The notes: generated from the letters alone by a model not told the origin. A stretch of 64,000 nucleotides of DNA from Pseudomonas fluorescens (GCF_902497855.1 NZ_CABVHU010000008.1:186001-250000); one strand, 5' to 3'. Positions 43,173-51,940 are shown, numbered from the stretch's first letter. Program-made: numbers and translations.

Positions 43173-44075
43173 TCAGGAACATGCCACCTTGCGCGGCGGC
43201 GATATCTGCTGATCGCGAAACTCCAGATAGTGCTTGAGCACCAGCCCCGGTGCTTCGGTCTGCGGGTAGTGGCCTATACCGGGCAACAGCACCGTATCCG
43301 GGTTCGGGATCAACTCCCGATAGCGCTCGACCATGTGCCCTCCGGAGACCGGATCGACCTCGCCATCGATCACCCGCAACGGCACTTCACCGCGCTGCAT
43401 CGCGCCGACCCAGCGCTCACGCTGCACACGCCGCTCGGGGATATAGCCGATCAGCTTGTGTATGACCCGTGTCCCCTGATTGCTCTCGATCAGGCTCCAG
43501 AAATCATCCATTTCGCTCTCGGTGGGGCGGCTCTGCGGACCGAAGATCTGTCGGAAACTCTTCACCAGCCCCTCCCGGGAAAAGGCCCGCCCAATCATCC
43601 AGCCCAAGGGGCTGAGCAATAGTTTTTGCATCAGGACAGGGCGATGGGTTTCGGGAAACAGGCCTCCGTTGAGGAATACGCAGCTGGCGATATGAACGCG
43701 CGCTTCGTAATGCCGGGCCAACAGTTCCTGGGCGACGCTGTCACCATAATCGTGGGCGAGCACATGCACCGGCTCCTCGACGTTCAAATGAGCCAGTAGC
43801 GCCTGCTGCAGATCGGCCTGCTCGAGCAGGCTGTATTCATGGTGCTGCGGCTTGGCGGAGTCGCCAAAGCCGAGCATGTCACAGGCAATCACCCGATACC
43901 GCTGGACCAGGGGTTGCCACAGGTAATGCCAGTCCCAACTGGCGGTCGGGAAGCCATGAATGAGCAACAGCGGCTCACCCTGCCCCGCCGTCCAGTAACG
44001 GAGGGTCTGGCCACGAAACACGAAAGACTGGCCGCGCTTGCGCCAGACACACAGGGGGATCTCGGCGAGTGGCAT
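43173..44075 (-). CDS. Alpha/beta hydrolase of the MEST (epoxide hydrolase/dehalogenase-like) type
   Basis: A 300-residue hydrolase with oxyanion loop HGFPTASWDW and the nucleophile-elbow variant AHDYGDSVAQ, in which Asp109 replaces the usual serine as in epoxide hydrolases and haloalkane dehalogenases. GEVDPV and GIGHYPQTE supply acid and base residues. The segments NGGLFPETHRP and QIFGPQSRP closely follow vertebrate MEST/PEG1 from memory. It starts in an ATGA overlap with the aldolase gene, so the two are coupled. Substrate unknown. Confidence 0.85.
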   Translation of the reverse strand: MPLAEIPLCVWRKRGQSFVFRGQTLRYWTAGQGEPLLLIHGFPTASWDWHYLWQPLVQRYRVIACDMLGFGDSAKPQHHEYSLLEQADLQQALLAHLNVEEPVHVLAHDYGDSVAQELLARHYEARVHIASCVFLNGGLFPETHRPVLMQKLLLSPLGWMIGRAFSREGLVKSFRQIFGPQSRPTESEMDDFWSLIESNQGTRVIHKLIGYIPERRVQRERWVGAMQRGEVPLRVIDGEVDPVSGGHMVERYRELIPNPDTVLLPGIGHYPQTEAPGLVLKHYLEFRDQQISPPRKVACS

Positions 44076-44857
44076 CAGAGTTTATAACCCGGGTCGAGTT
44101 TATCGAGTTTGCGCAGCAGCGCCGGCCAGGCCAGCGCGCCACCCATTCCTTGAGCACTTTTGGTTACGCCGGCGATCATCGCCTTGGCGCCCGCCAGAAT
44201 CTGCGGCTCGATGGCGATCAGCTCGGCACCACCGTTCTGCGCCAGCACCTGGATATCGCAGGCGCGCTGAAAGTTGAACATCATCAGGAAGGTGTCGGCG
44301 ATGGTGCTGCCACAGGTCAGCAGACCATGGTTATGCAGCATCAGGAAATGGTTGTCACCGAGGTCCGCTTGCAGGCGGGCTTTCTCTTCATGGTTGAGCG
44401 CAACGCCTTCATAGGCGTGATAAGCCAGGCTCGACAGGACAAACAATGCCTGCTGGCTGATCGGCAACACGCCCTGCTTCTGCGCCGACACCGCGACGCC
44501 GGCCGCCGTGTGAGTGTGCAGTACGCAAACGACATCATGACGCACTTCATGCACGGCGCTGTGGATAGTGTAGCCCGCGGGATTGATCTCGTAGGGGCTG
44601 GCCATCAGCTTGTTGCCCGCCTGATCGACCTTGACCAGGCTCGATGCAGTGATCTCGTGGAACATCAGCCCGAACGGGTTGATCAAAAAATCTTCGGTGC
44701 CCGGCACTTTGGCCGAGATGTGCGTGAAAATCAGATCATCCCAGCCATGCTGGGCGACCAGACGATAGCAGGCAGCCAGGTCGACACGGGTCTGCCACTC
44801 GGCGGCACTGACCTGGTCTTTGACACTGGGGGGCGATTGCACGGGGGTTACGCTCAC
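44075..44857 (-). CDS. Class II aldolase/adducin family protein
   Basis: A 260-residue class II aldolase-fold protein. The first core motif GWDDLIFTHISAKVPG and the zinc-ligand region VLHTHTAAGVAVS and LMLHNHGLLT (His-x-His motifs) are present. A GTG start giving (M)SVTPVQSPPSVKDQ is chosen because homologues begin there; an upstream ATG adds 13 residues. It begins the operon with the MEST-like hydrolase and the SDR. Reaction unknown; sugar-phosphate aldolase is possible but the operon partners suggest another substrate. Confidence 0.82.
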   Translation of the reverse strand: MSVTPVQSPPSVKDQVSAAEWQTRVDLAACYRLVAQHGWDDLIFTHISAKVPGTEDFLINPFGLMFHEITASSLVKVDQAGNKLMASPYEINPAGYTIHSAVHEVRHDVVCVLHTHTAAGVAVSAQKQGVLPISQQALFVLSSLAYHAYEGVALNHEEKARLQADLGDNHFLMLHNHGLLTCGSTIADTFLMMFNFQRACDIQVLAQNGGAELIAIEPQILAGAKAMIAGVTKSAQGMGGALAWPALLRKLDKLDPGYKL

Positions 44858-44988
44858 GGCAAGGAACCTCGGCTTTTTATTATGGAGTGTTGCCAATGAC
44901 TACCGAGTCTAGTCAGCCTCCAGAATTCCTGTAGTTGCATTGGCAGCCAGCTTGATGGCCTAGCGAGTCAGGCTGCGCAAGCAACCGG

Positions 44989-45444
44989 TCAGCCCCGCAG
45001 GACGCTGACCAACTCCGCCAGCCAGGGCTCGGCGTCGGTTTCCGGGGTCACGCTTTCGCTGGCGTCCAGGCGCAGCATGGGCAGGACTTCGCGAATGCCC
45101 AGTTCGCCGAACAGTTCACGCATCTGCTCACCACCGCCACAGAAGGTGTCGCCGTAGCTCGCATCGCCCAGACCGATCACGGCGCCCGGCAGGCCACGCC
45201 AGGCGGCGGGCAACTGGTCGCGAATAGCGAAATACAACGGCTGCAGGTTGTCCGGTAGCTCGCCCATGCCAGTGGTCGAGGTTACGGCCAGAAAAGCCTC
45301 GGGGCCAAAGGCCTGAACATCGGCGAGGCTCGCGCGCGGGTCATGGAAGGTTTCGAAGCCTGCGGTCTTCAAAATGTTCGCGGCGTGGCGGGCGACTTCT
45401 TCAGCCGTGCCGTACACCGAGCCGGAAAGGATGGCGACTTTCAT
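44989..45444 (-). CDS. Flavodoxin (MioC-like)
   Basis: A 151-residue flavodoxin-fold protein with the FMN phosphate-binding loop SGSVYGTAEEVA (about 7-18), TSTTGMGELPDN in the 50s loop and GLGDASYGDTFCGGG in the 90s loop. It starts at MKVAILSGSV; an upstream frame is unlikely. It is divergent from the LOV gene over about 140 bases. It probably carries electrons for a reductive enzyme; the partner is unknown. Confidence 0.88.
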   Translation of the reverse strand: MKVAILSGSVYGTAEEVARHAANILKTAGFETFHDPRASLADVQAFGPEAFLAVTSTTGMGELPDNLQPLYFAIRDQLPAAWRGLPGAVIGLGDASYGDTFCGGGEQMRELFGELGIREVLPMLRLDASESVTPETDAEPWLAELVSVLRG

Positions 45445-45586
45445 CAATCTGATCCTGAAGGTGAGTAAAAAGAGTGGGATATTAACAGCCGCAGCAAAAA
45501 AGCTGCGATTAGCTCTCATTCAGCCTTGATGGCCGCTAGAGTTCTTTTAGAATGCTGCGCTCAATCAATCTGGAAAGGATCCTCCG

Positions 45587-46063
45587 ATGATCAACGCTCA
45601 ACTGCTGCAAATGGTGATCAACGCTTCCAACGACGGCATCGTGATTGCCGAAAAGGAAGGCGAGCAAGATAACATTCTGATCTACGTCAATCCGGCATTC
45701 GAGCGGCTGACCGGTTATACCAGTGAAGAAATCCTTTACCAGGATTGCCGTTTTCTTCAGGCCGGGGACCGCGATCAGGAAGCCCTGCCGTTGATTCGAG
45801 AGGCATTGCGCAGCGGCGGTTCCTGCAGGGAAATCATCCGCAATTACCGCAAGGATGGCACGCCATTCTGGAACGAACTGTCGCTTTCGACGGTGAGAAA
45901 TCCGAACGACGGGCAGACTTATTTTGTCGGCGTGCAAAAAGACGTCACTGTTCAGGTCAAGGCGCAGCAGCGGGCGGCGCTGCTGGAGGCGCAACTGGCT
46001 GAGGTCCAGGCCGAACTCGCCGCACTCAAAGCGACGAACGGCAAAAACAAAACCGCGAATTAA
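45587..46063 (+). CDS. Short LOV blue-light photoreceptor
   Basis: A 158-residue single-domain LOV protein. It has the photoactive cysteine in YQDCRFLQ (Cys54) and the flavin-contacting pattern NYRKDGTPFWNELSL and YFVGVQKDVT, then a C-terminal helical extension (about 120-158). It closely matches the short LOV proteins (SB1/SB2-LOV) of P. putida from memory, which bind FMN and dimerise. It has no output domain, so it must act on a partner; the LitR-type regulator two genes on is the likely one. Confidence 0.9.
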   Translation: MINAQLLQMVINASNDGIVIAEKEGEQDNILIYVNPAFERLTGYTSEEILYQDCRFLQAGDRDQEALPLIREALRSGGSCREIIRNYRKDGTPFWNELSLSTVRNPNDGQTYFVGVQKDVTVQVKAQQRAALLEAQLAEVQAELAALKATNGKNKTAN

Positions 46064-46117
46064 TGGTCACTTACTACAATCACCGATGACTTTGTAACTA
46101 TTTCTTGCGAGCAGATC

Positions 46118-46723
46118 ATGCAGCGCGACGCACTCCTGACTCAGGATGAACTGGATTTTATCCAGACCATGCAGCACAACCCGCAACTCAATGTGCGGGA
46201 TGCGACGTCTAGCCTGCTCGTCAACGGTGGTTCGCAGATCCGTGACTTGCTCACGCGCCTTGCCGCTCATGAGCAAGTCACCCTCCAGGCCACGTTCGAA
46301 AACCAGCAGATGACCTTTCCGCTGCAGCTGGTGGAAGACGAATTTCATGCGCTGCATTTACGCCTCGGCGTGCCCAGCATCTATGAAGACGGACCGATGG
46401 TCCGGCCCTGGCGCCTGGTGCTCGAGGAGCCGGTTGCGCTGGAAAATGCCAATGGCCATCCTGGCAGAATGTGGGTACACGAAGTGTCGTTCAAAGGGGT
46501 GTTGCTGGAAGTTCGCAACAAGACCAAACCACCCAGGCATTTCTCCTTGTGGTTCAGCCCGTCAGGCTATGAGCGGATTGCGTTGCGCGGCACCTTCGAG
46601 AAAGAAACCGAGAATGGCTTCCACGCCTATCAGTTGAACCAGGGCGACAAGGACGAAACCGAGCGTCTGCGCCAATTCATCCTGCAACAGCATCGGCTGA
46701 CTCATCCGGCCCTGCATCTCTGA
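46118..46723 (+). CDS. PilZ-like protein with degenerate c-di-GMP motif
   Basis: A 201-residue protein with no signal peptide. The middle section has MVRPWRLVLEEP and MWVHEVSFKGVLLEV, reminiscent of the PilZ R-x3-R and D/N-x-S-x-x-G motifs, but with only R-P-W-R and Glu in the acidic position, so binding of c-di-GMP is doubtful. Otherwise I do not recognise it. It follows the LOV gene by 54 bases on the same strand, so a photoreceptor-linked function is possible. It ends one base before the convergent LitR-type gene. Confidence 0.6.
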   Translation: MQRDALLTQDELDFIQTMQHNPQLNVRDATSSLLVNGGSQIRDLLTRLAAHEQVTLQATFENQQMTFPLQLVEDEFHALHLRLGVPSIYEDGPMVRPWRLVLEEPVALENANGHPGRMWVHEVSFKGVLLEVRNKTKPPRHFSLWFSPSGYERIALRGTFEKETENGFHAYQLNQGDKDETERLRQFILQQHRLTHPALHL

Positions 46724-46724
46724 C

Positions 46725-47684
46725 TCAAGTTTCGAGATTGCCGGCCAGGAACTGCTTCAACCGTTGGCGCATCACCATTCCCTCGCTCCCCAGACTGCCG
46801 ATCGACGATCCGGCCAGGCTCTCCTGCGCCAGATCAGACGCCTCCCCTGCCAGCATCAACTGGCAATCCAGGCTCAAGGCCAGGCGATTCAAACGTCGTG
46901 GCAACTCGGGCGCTGGCATATGATTGGAAAACAGCACCAGCGCCTGGGGCTTCACCCTTTCGCAGACCAGGGTCAATTCGTTCAAAGGCTGACCCAGCGC
47001 CAGCACTTGAATGGCCGAATCGACACTGCTCAGAAACAGCGCCGTGACCAACAGTTCGAGTTCACGGCACTGATCGTTCAGCGGGCAGACAATCACGCGT
47101 CGCGGTTGCATGACCCGCACCAGCAGCAGACGTTGCAACACGCGAGAACGCAGAAAACCATCCAGGAACAGCCACTCGCTGGTCTGGCCAAAGGCTTCCT
47201 GGCGGTGCAGCAACAGCTTCCATAGCGGCAGCAGGATGTCCTGGAACACCACCGTCAGCGGGTAACTGGAAAAGATCTGCCCATAGACCTGCTCCAGGCG
47301 AGCCTCGTCAAAGGCACTGACCGCCGCCTGTACTTGCTCCTGCCATTGCGCGTAGTCAGCTTGCACCAGCTCATTGGGGATAATGGACGACAGTGCCTGA
47401 AGCGGTGCGGTCCTGGCGAGAATCTTGCCGACCTTGCTGACCGCAACACCGCGTTCGATCCAGCTGAGAATGCTGTGGATCCGCTCGATATCGTTCATCG
47501 AATACAAACGATGCCCACTGTCGGTGCGCGTGGGCTGAATCAGGCCATAACGGCGTTCCCACGCGCGTAGCGTGATCGGGTTGACGCCGGTCAGGCGCGC
47601 CACTTCACGGATCGGAAACAGTTCTTCGCGTTTGAGCGAAGCAGTGCCTTGCACAGTCAGGGCAATGTCGGTCAACTCAGGCAT
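46725..47684 (-). CDS. MerR-type regulator, class II LitR (no cobalamin ligands)
   Basis: A 319-residue MerR/LitR protein. The helix-turn-helix FPIREVARLTGVNPITLRAWERRYGLIQPTRTDSGHRLY is at 23-61 and a B12-binding-like domain follows. The axial ligand Glu-His of CarH is replaced by Glu170-Trp171 (SEWLFLDGFLR), and the DxHxxG motif reads Asp204-Gln-Cys206. This is the class II form found in P. putida, known from memory to respond to light through a short LOV protein instead of B12. It is divergent from folM across about 200 bases. Confidence 0.88.
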   Translation of the reverse strand: MPELTDIALTVQGTASLKREELFPIREVARLTGVNPITLRAWERRYGLIQPTRTDSGHRLYSMNDIERIHSILSWIERGVAVSKVGKILARTAPLQALSSIIPNELVQADYAQWQEQVQAAVSAFDEARLEQVYGQIFSSYPLTVVFQDILLPLWKLLLHRQEAFGQTSEWLFLDGFLRSRVLQRLLLVRVMQPRRVIVCPLNDQCRELELLVTALFLSSVDSAIQVLALGQPLNELTLVCERVKPQALVLFSNHMPAPELPRRLNRLALSLDCQLMLAGEASDLAQESLAGSSIGSLGSEGMVMRQRLKQFLAGNLET

Positions 47685-47889
47685 GTAGAGGTTACGTCCA
47701 TGTGCATTGGATCCTATTGTAGCTCGCTTGCCCTATCGTTATTCAAGTCGTCGTTCAGCGACAAATGTAACCGGCGTACCCGACACCCTCAGCCCCCACC
47801 CAAACCGCTCCCACAGAGGATGCCCCACCAATAGGTAGTCCACGCCCGTCGCTGGTATAGTTTTGCTCTCACTGCGACGCGAGCCGTTC

Positions 47890-48600
47890 ATGACCTCTTC
47901 ATTCGCCCCGATCCTCATCACCGGTGCCGGCCAGCGTGTCGGCCTGCACTGTGCGCAGCGGTTACTCGAAGAAGGCCAGCCGGTGATCTTCAGCTACCGC
48001 AGCGAGCGCCCCGGTGTGCAAACCCTGCGCGATCTGGGGGCGACCGCGGTGTTTGCAGACTTCTCCACCGAAGCCGGGATCTTCGCCTTCATCAGCGCAC
48101 TGAAAACCCATACCGACAGCCTGCGGGCGATCGTCCATAACGCCTCCGAATGGTTGGCCGAAACCCCGGACACAGACGCTGCCGCCTTTACCCGCATGTT
48201 CAACGTACACATGCTGGCGCCCTACCTGATCAACCTGCATTGTGTCGACTTGCTCGAACGCTCACGCCCCGCCGACATCGTGCACATCGGCGATGACGTG
48301 ACCCGCAAGGGCAGCAGCAAGCACATCGGCTACTGCGCCAGCAAAGCCGGGCTCGATAGCCTGACCCTGTCGTTCGCCGCCAAATATGCGCCGACCATCA
48401 AGGTCAACGGTATCGCGCCAGCCCTGCTACTGTTCAACCCCGACGACGACGCGGCGTATCGCGCCAAGGCATTGGCCAAGTCCGCGCTGGGTATCGAACC
48501 CGGCAGCGAAGTGATCTACCAGAGCTTGCGCTATCTGCTCGACAACCCTTATGTCACCGGCACCACCCTGACCGTCAACGGCGGACGGCACATCAAATAA
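47890..48600 (+). CDS. folM: Dihydromonapterin/dihydrofolate reductase, SDR type
   Basis: A 236-residue SDR of the FolM type reducing dihydromonapterin. The cofactor motif is ITGAGQRVG (about 10-18) with the Gln-Arg instead of the usual Gly pair, and YCASK gives the Tyr-Lys pair. Start at MTSSFAPILITG. It is the first gene of folM-folE-folX, which makes tetrahydromonapterin, the aromatic amino-acid hydroxylase (PhhA) cofactor in Pseudomonas. Divergence from a LitR regulator suggests light induction. Confidence 0.87.
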   Translation: MTSSFAPILITGAGQRVGLHCAQRLLEEGQPVIFSYRSERPGVQTLRDLGATAVFADFSTEAGIFAFISALKTHTDSLRAIVHNASEWLAETPDTDAAAFTRMFNVHMLAPYLINLHCVDLLERSRPADIVHIGDDVTRKGSSKHIGYCASKAGLDSLTLSFAAKYAPTIKVNGIAPALLLFNPDDDAAYRAKALAKSALGIEPGSEVIYQSLRYLLDNPYVTGTTLTVNGGRHIK

Positions 48601-48621
48601 GCGCCCCCGCGAGGATGTTCC

Positions 48622-49182
48622 ATGACGTTACCCCTGTCCCAGAACTATCGCGAGATCCTCATCGGTCTCGGCGAAAATCCCGACCGCGAAGGCCTGCGCG
48701 ACACCCCGGTGCGCGCAGCCAAGGCCATGCAGTACCTCTGCCATGGCTACGAGCAGAGTGTCGAAGCCATCGTCAACGGTGCACTGTTCGCCTCCGACAA
48801 CGATGAAATGATCATCGTCGACAACATCGAGCTGTATTCGCTTTGCGAACATCACATGCTGCCCTTCATCGGCAAGGCTCATGTGGCTTATATTCCAACG
48901 GGCAAGGTGCTGGGCCTGTCGAAGATTGCGCGGCTGGTGGACATGTTCGCCCGTCGCCTGCAGATCCAGGAAAACCTCACCCGGCAAATCGCCGAGGCCG
49001 TGCAGCACGTAACCGGCGCGGCGGGCGTCGCGGTGGTCATCGAAGCCCGGCACATGTGCATGATGATGCGCGGCGTCGAGAAACAGAATTCGACCATGAA
49101 CACCTCGGTGATGCTCGGCGCCTTTCGCGAATCGAGCAACACCCGCCAGGAGTTTTTGCAATTGATCGGACGGAGCAAGTAG
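48622..49182 (+). CDS. folE: GTP cyclohydrolase I
   Basis: A 186-residue enzyme converting GTP to dihydroneopterin triphosphate. Zinc ligands are present in SLCEHHMLPF (Cys, His) and ARHMCMMMRGV (Cys), and the substrate-binding pattern GKVLGLSKIARLVDMFARRLQ QE is complete. Slightly short at the N-terminus, which is typical of bacterial FolE1. It lies 21 bases after folM and 2 bases before folX. Confidence 0.95.
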   Translation: MTLPLSQNYREILIGLGENPDREGLRDTPVRAAKAMQYLCHGYEQSVEAIVNGALFASDNDEMIIVDNIELYSLCEHHMLPFIGKAHVAYIPTGKVLGLSKIARLVDMFARRLQIQENLTRQIAEAVQHVTGAAGVAVVIEARHMCMMMRGVEKQNSTMNTSVMLGAFRESSNTRQEFLQLIGRSK

Positions 49183-49184
49183 CA

Positions 49185-49565
49185 ATGCCACAACTTCAGC
49201 CAGGAATGGCGCGCATCCGGGTCAAGGACCTGTGCCTGCGCACCTTCATCGGGATCAACGAGGATGAAATCCTCAACAAGCAGGATGTGCTGATCAACCT
49301 GACCATCCTCTATGCCGCCCAGGAAGCGGTGCGTGACAACGACATCGATCACGCGCTGAACTACCGAACCATCACCAAGGCGATCATCGCCCACGTGGAG
49401 GGCAATCGCTTCGCCCTGCTCGAACGCCTGACCCAGGAAATTCTCGACCTGGTCATGGCCAACGAATCGGTGCTGTATGCCGAGGTCGAAGTCGACAAGC
49501 CCCATGCCCTGCGTTTCGCCGAGTCGGTGTCGATTACGCTTGCAGCGAGCCGGGCCACTGTGTAG
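49185..49565 (+). CDS. folX: Dihydroneopterin triphosphate 2'-epimerase
   Basis: A 126-residue FolB-fold epimerase making dihydromonapterin triphosphate from dihydroneopterin triphosphate. Pattern: RIRVKDLCLRTFIGINEDE, NYRTITKAI and LLERLTQEILDLV. The start MPQLQPGMARIRVK is preferred; ATG follows folE by 2 bases, indicating coupling. FolX rather than FolB because of the operon with folM and folE and the long N-terminus. Confidence 0.9.
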   Translation: MPQLQPGMARIRVKDLCLRTFIGINEDEILNKQDVLINLTILYAAQEAVRDNDIDHALNYRTITKAIIAHVEGNRFALLERLTQEILDLVMANESVLYAEVEVDKPHALRFAESVSITLAASRATV

Positions 49566-49566
49566 C

Positions 49567-49647
49567 AGCGGCAAGCTACAAGCCTCAAGCCGCAAGCTGT
49601 AAACTGACAGCCACCGCAATCCAACCTGCAGCTTGAAGCTTGCCGCT
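49567..49647. repeat. Inverted-repeat element between folX and DUF1244
   Basis: AGCGGCAAGCT (49567-49577) is exactly inverted at 49637-49647 (AGCTTGCCGCT), with more CAAGC/GCTTG blocks between and outside. This CAAGC-rich element is of a type seen elsewhere in Pseudomonas intergenic DNA. It may serve as the 3' end of the fol operon mRNA. Confidence 0.6.
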
Positions 49648-49671
49648 TGAAGCTGTCTCGCAGAGACGCCC

Positions 49672-49968
49672 ATGACCGATCAACAACGCCTGGAACTCGA
49701 AGCCGCCGCCTTTCGCCGGCTGGTCGCCCACCTGGACAGCCGCAAGGATGTGCAGAACATCGACCTGATGAACCTCTCCGGTTTCTGCCGCAACTGCCTG
49801 TCCAAGTGGTACAAGGCCGCTGCCGACGAACGCCAGATCGAGGTCAGCCTCGATGACGCCCGCGAAGTGGTTTACGGCATGCCGTACGCCGAGTGGAAAG
49901 CCCAATACCAGCAAGAAGCCAGCGCCGAACAACAAGCGGCGTTCGCCAAAGGAAAACCCAATGAGTGA
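49672..49968 (+). CDS. DUF1244 family protein
   Basis: A 98-residue conserved protein with the cysteine motif NLSGFCRNCLSKWYK, where the CxxC pair may bind metal, and MPYAEWKAQYQ further on. Small DUF1244 proteins are widespread in proteobacteria, with unknown role. It overlaps the HopJ-like gene by 8 bases, so they are co-translated. Confidence 0.88.
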   Translation: MTDQQRLELEAAAFRRLVAHLDSRKDVQNIDLMNLSGFCRNCLSKWYKAAADERQIEVSLDDAREVVYGMPYAEWKAQYQQEASAEQQAAFAKGKPNE

Positions 49969-50299
49969 TTTGAACACCCTGCGCGCCAGCCTCAACAGTG
50001 GCGAACACCTTTTCGCCGACACCCTGGCCTTTATCGCCGCCGGCTACGACTATCAGCCTCAGGCGTTCAGCAATGGCGGCGTGGAAAACGCCGCCGGGCA
50101 GAACGAAGGTTCGTGCAAGACCCTGGGCCTGGCACTGCTGGAAGGTCTGAGCGATGAAGAAGCGCTGTTGGCGTTTGGCGAGCATTACCGTTCGGTGGTG
50201 GCGACGCCTGAAGGCAATGACCACGGCAATATCCGTGCGTTGATTGCCCATGGTCTGGCTGGCGTCAAGTTCACACAGCAGCCACTGACCCGCCGGTAA
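49961..50299 (+). CDS. HopJ family protein
   Basis: A 112-residue HopJ type III effector-like protein, with the conserved pattern FADTLAFIAAGYDYQPQAFSNGG and NEGSCKTLGLALL. HopJ homologues are found in non-pathogenic bacteria that lack T3SS, so a cytosolic house role rather than effector is more likely. It starts within DUF1244 (ATGAGTG). A pair with DUF1244 is typical. Confidence 0.87.
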   Translation: MSDLNTLRASLNSGEHLFADTLAFIAAGYDYQPQAFSNGGVENAAGQNEGSCKTLGLALLEGLSDEEALLAFGEHYRSVVATPEGNDHGNIRALIAHGLAGVKFTQQPLTRR

Positions 50300-50303
50300 C
50301 CCC

Positions 50304-50392
50304 CTGTGTAGGAGCTGGCTTGCCAGCGAAGGGGCCCTTGAGTCATGTATCGCCCTTGAGGACGCCTTCGCTGGCAAGCCAGCTCCTACAGG
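50304..50392. repeat. REP doublet
   Basis: Inverted pair with core GTAGGAGCTGGCTTGCCAGCGAAGG, directly downstream of the HopJ-like gene. A 7-base tandem repeat begins at once after the right arm. Confidence 0.9.
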
Positions 50393-50427
50393 TTGTTCGT
50401 TGTTCGTTGTTCGTTGTTCGTTGTCCG
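50393..50427. repeat. 7-base tandem repeat (TTGTTCG), five copies
   Basis: Four exact copies of TTGTTCG are followed by a fifth with one change (TTGTCCG). It is non-coding, lies 131 bases before the aminotransferase start, and could vary in copy number by slippage. Confidence 0.92.
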
Positions 50428-50557
50428 GATGATTGGCATGGCGCGCAGACCACATCCCGACTTTTAAGATTGACCCGGCGACTTTATTTCGTTTGCCGGG
50501 TACCGCTGCTCACGGCTTAGATAAAAAGAAGCATCCCTTCTTCAGAGTCAGGCAGCC

Positions 50558-51808
50558 ATGAGCAGCGAAACCATCAGCCAGTCGATCAACATCGTGCACC
50601 CCATCACCCTCAGCCACGGCAAAAACGCCGAGGTCTGGGACACCGACGGCAAACGCTACATCGACTTCGTCGGCGGTATCGGCGTACTGAACCTGGGCCA
50701 TTGCCATCCGCGCATCGTCGAAGCCATCCGTGAACAGGCCACGCGGCTGACCCACTACGCGTTCAACGCCGCCCCCCATGTTCCCTACATCGAACTCATG
50801 GATCGTCTCGCCGCGTTTATCCCGGTGGACTACCCGGTCAGCGGCATGCTCACCAACAGCGGCGCGGAAGCGGCGGAAAACGCCCTGAAGATCGTCCGTG
50901 GCGCCACCGGCCGCACCGCCGTCATCGCCTTCGACGGCGCCTTCCACGGCCGCACGCTGGCCACGCTCAACCTCAACGGCAAAGTTGCGCCTTACAAACA
51001 AAAAGTCGGCGTGTTGCCGGGTCCGGTGTACCACCTGCCCTACCCCAGTCAAGACAACGGCGTGACCTGCGCCGAGGCCTTGAAAGCCATGGAGCGCCTG
51101 TTCAGCGTCGAGATCGACGTCGAGGACGTGGCCTGTTTTATCGTCGAGCCGGTGCAGGGCGAAGCGGGTTTCCTGGCGATGGATGTGGCGTTCGCCCAGG
51201 TGCTGCGGCGCTTCTGTGATGAAAAGAACATCCTGCTGATCGCCGATGAAATCCAGTCCGGCTTCGGCCGCACCGGTGAGCGCTTCGCGTTCTCGCGACT
51301 GGGCATCGAGCCGGACCTGATCCTGCTCGGCAAAAGCATCGCCGGCGGTGTGCCGCTGGGTGCGGTGGTCGGGCGCAAGTCGCTGCTCGACACTTTGCCC
51401 AAGGGCGGATTGGGCGGCACCTACTCGGGCAATCCCATCGCCTGCGCCGCGGCGTTGGCGACGCTCGACGAAATGACCGATGCGCATCTGCACGCCTGGG
51501 GTGCGCAACAGGAAGAAGCGATTGTCGGCCGCTACCAAGCCTGGCGCGCCAGCAAGCTGTCGCCCTATCTGGGCCGCCTCACCGGTGTGGGCGCGATGCG
51601 CGGCATCGAGCTGATCAATGCCGACGGCACACCGGCATCGGCGCAGTTGACGCAACTGTTGGCCCTGGCGCGCGACGCGGGTTTGCTGCTGATGCCCAGC
51701 GGCAAGGCGCGCCACATCATTCGGCTGCTGGCGCCACTGACCACCGAGGCGGCGGTGCTGGAGGAAGGGTTGGACATTCTTGAGGCATGCCTGGCCAAAC
51801 TTTCCTGA
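50558..51808 (+). CDS. Class III aminotransferase (GABA/2-aminoadipate type)
   Basis: A 416-residue PLP enzyme of the GabT/class III fold. Visible motifs are NSGAEAAENALKIVRG (PLP phosphate region), DEIQSGFGRTG (cofactor Asp) and the Schiff-base lysine in LLGKSIAGGVPLG. Chain length and N-terminal VHPITLSHGKNAEVWDTDGKRYIDFVGG are typical. Candidate substrates are 4-aminobutyrate, 5-aminovalerate or 2-aminoadipate. The transporter and FAD oxidase genes downstream suggest a complete uptake and catabolism cluster. Confidence 0.85.
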   Translation: MSSETISQSINIVHPITLSHGKNAEVWDTDGKRYIDFVGGIGVLNLGHCHPRIVEAIREQATRLTHYAFNAAPHVPYIELMDRLAAFIPVDYPVSGMLTNSGAEAAENALKIVRGATGRTAVIAFDGAFHGRTLATLNLNGKVAPYKQKVGVLPGPVYHLPYPSQDNGVTCAEALKAMERLFSVEIDVEDVACFIVEPVQGEAGFLAMDVAFAQVLRRFCDEKNILLIADEIQSGFGRTGERFAFSRLGIEPDLILLGKSIAGGVPLGAVVGRKSLLDTLPKGGLGGTYSGNPIACAAALATLDEMTDAHLHAWGAQQEEAIVGRYQAWRASKLSPYLGRLTGVGAMRGIELINADGTPASAQLTQLLALARDAGLLLMPSGKARHIIRLLAPLTTEAAVLEEGLDILEACLAKLS

Positions 51809-51940
51809 AAAGCAAACTACGATCCGGGACTGACGTAGCGAATTATGGTCGCTTGCAGTCCCTGAAATTGCGCCGCAATACTGACTGAAGCCCCCCCTTT
51901 TTCAAGCGAGATCACTGCCACCTACACACCTGAGGTCGTC

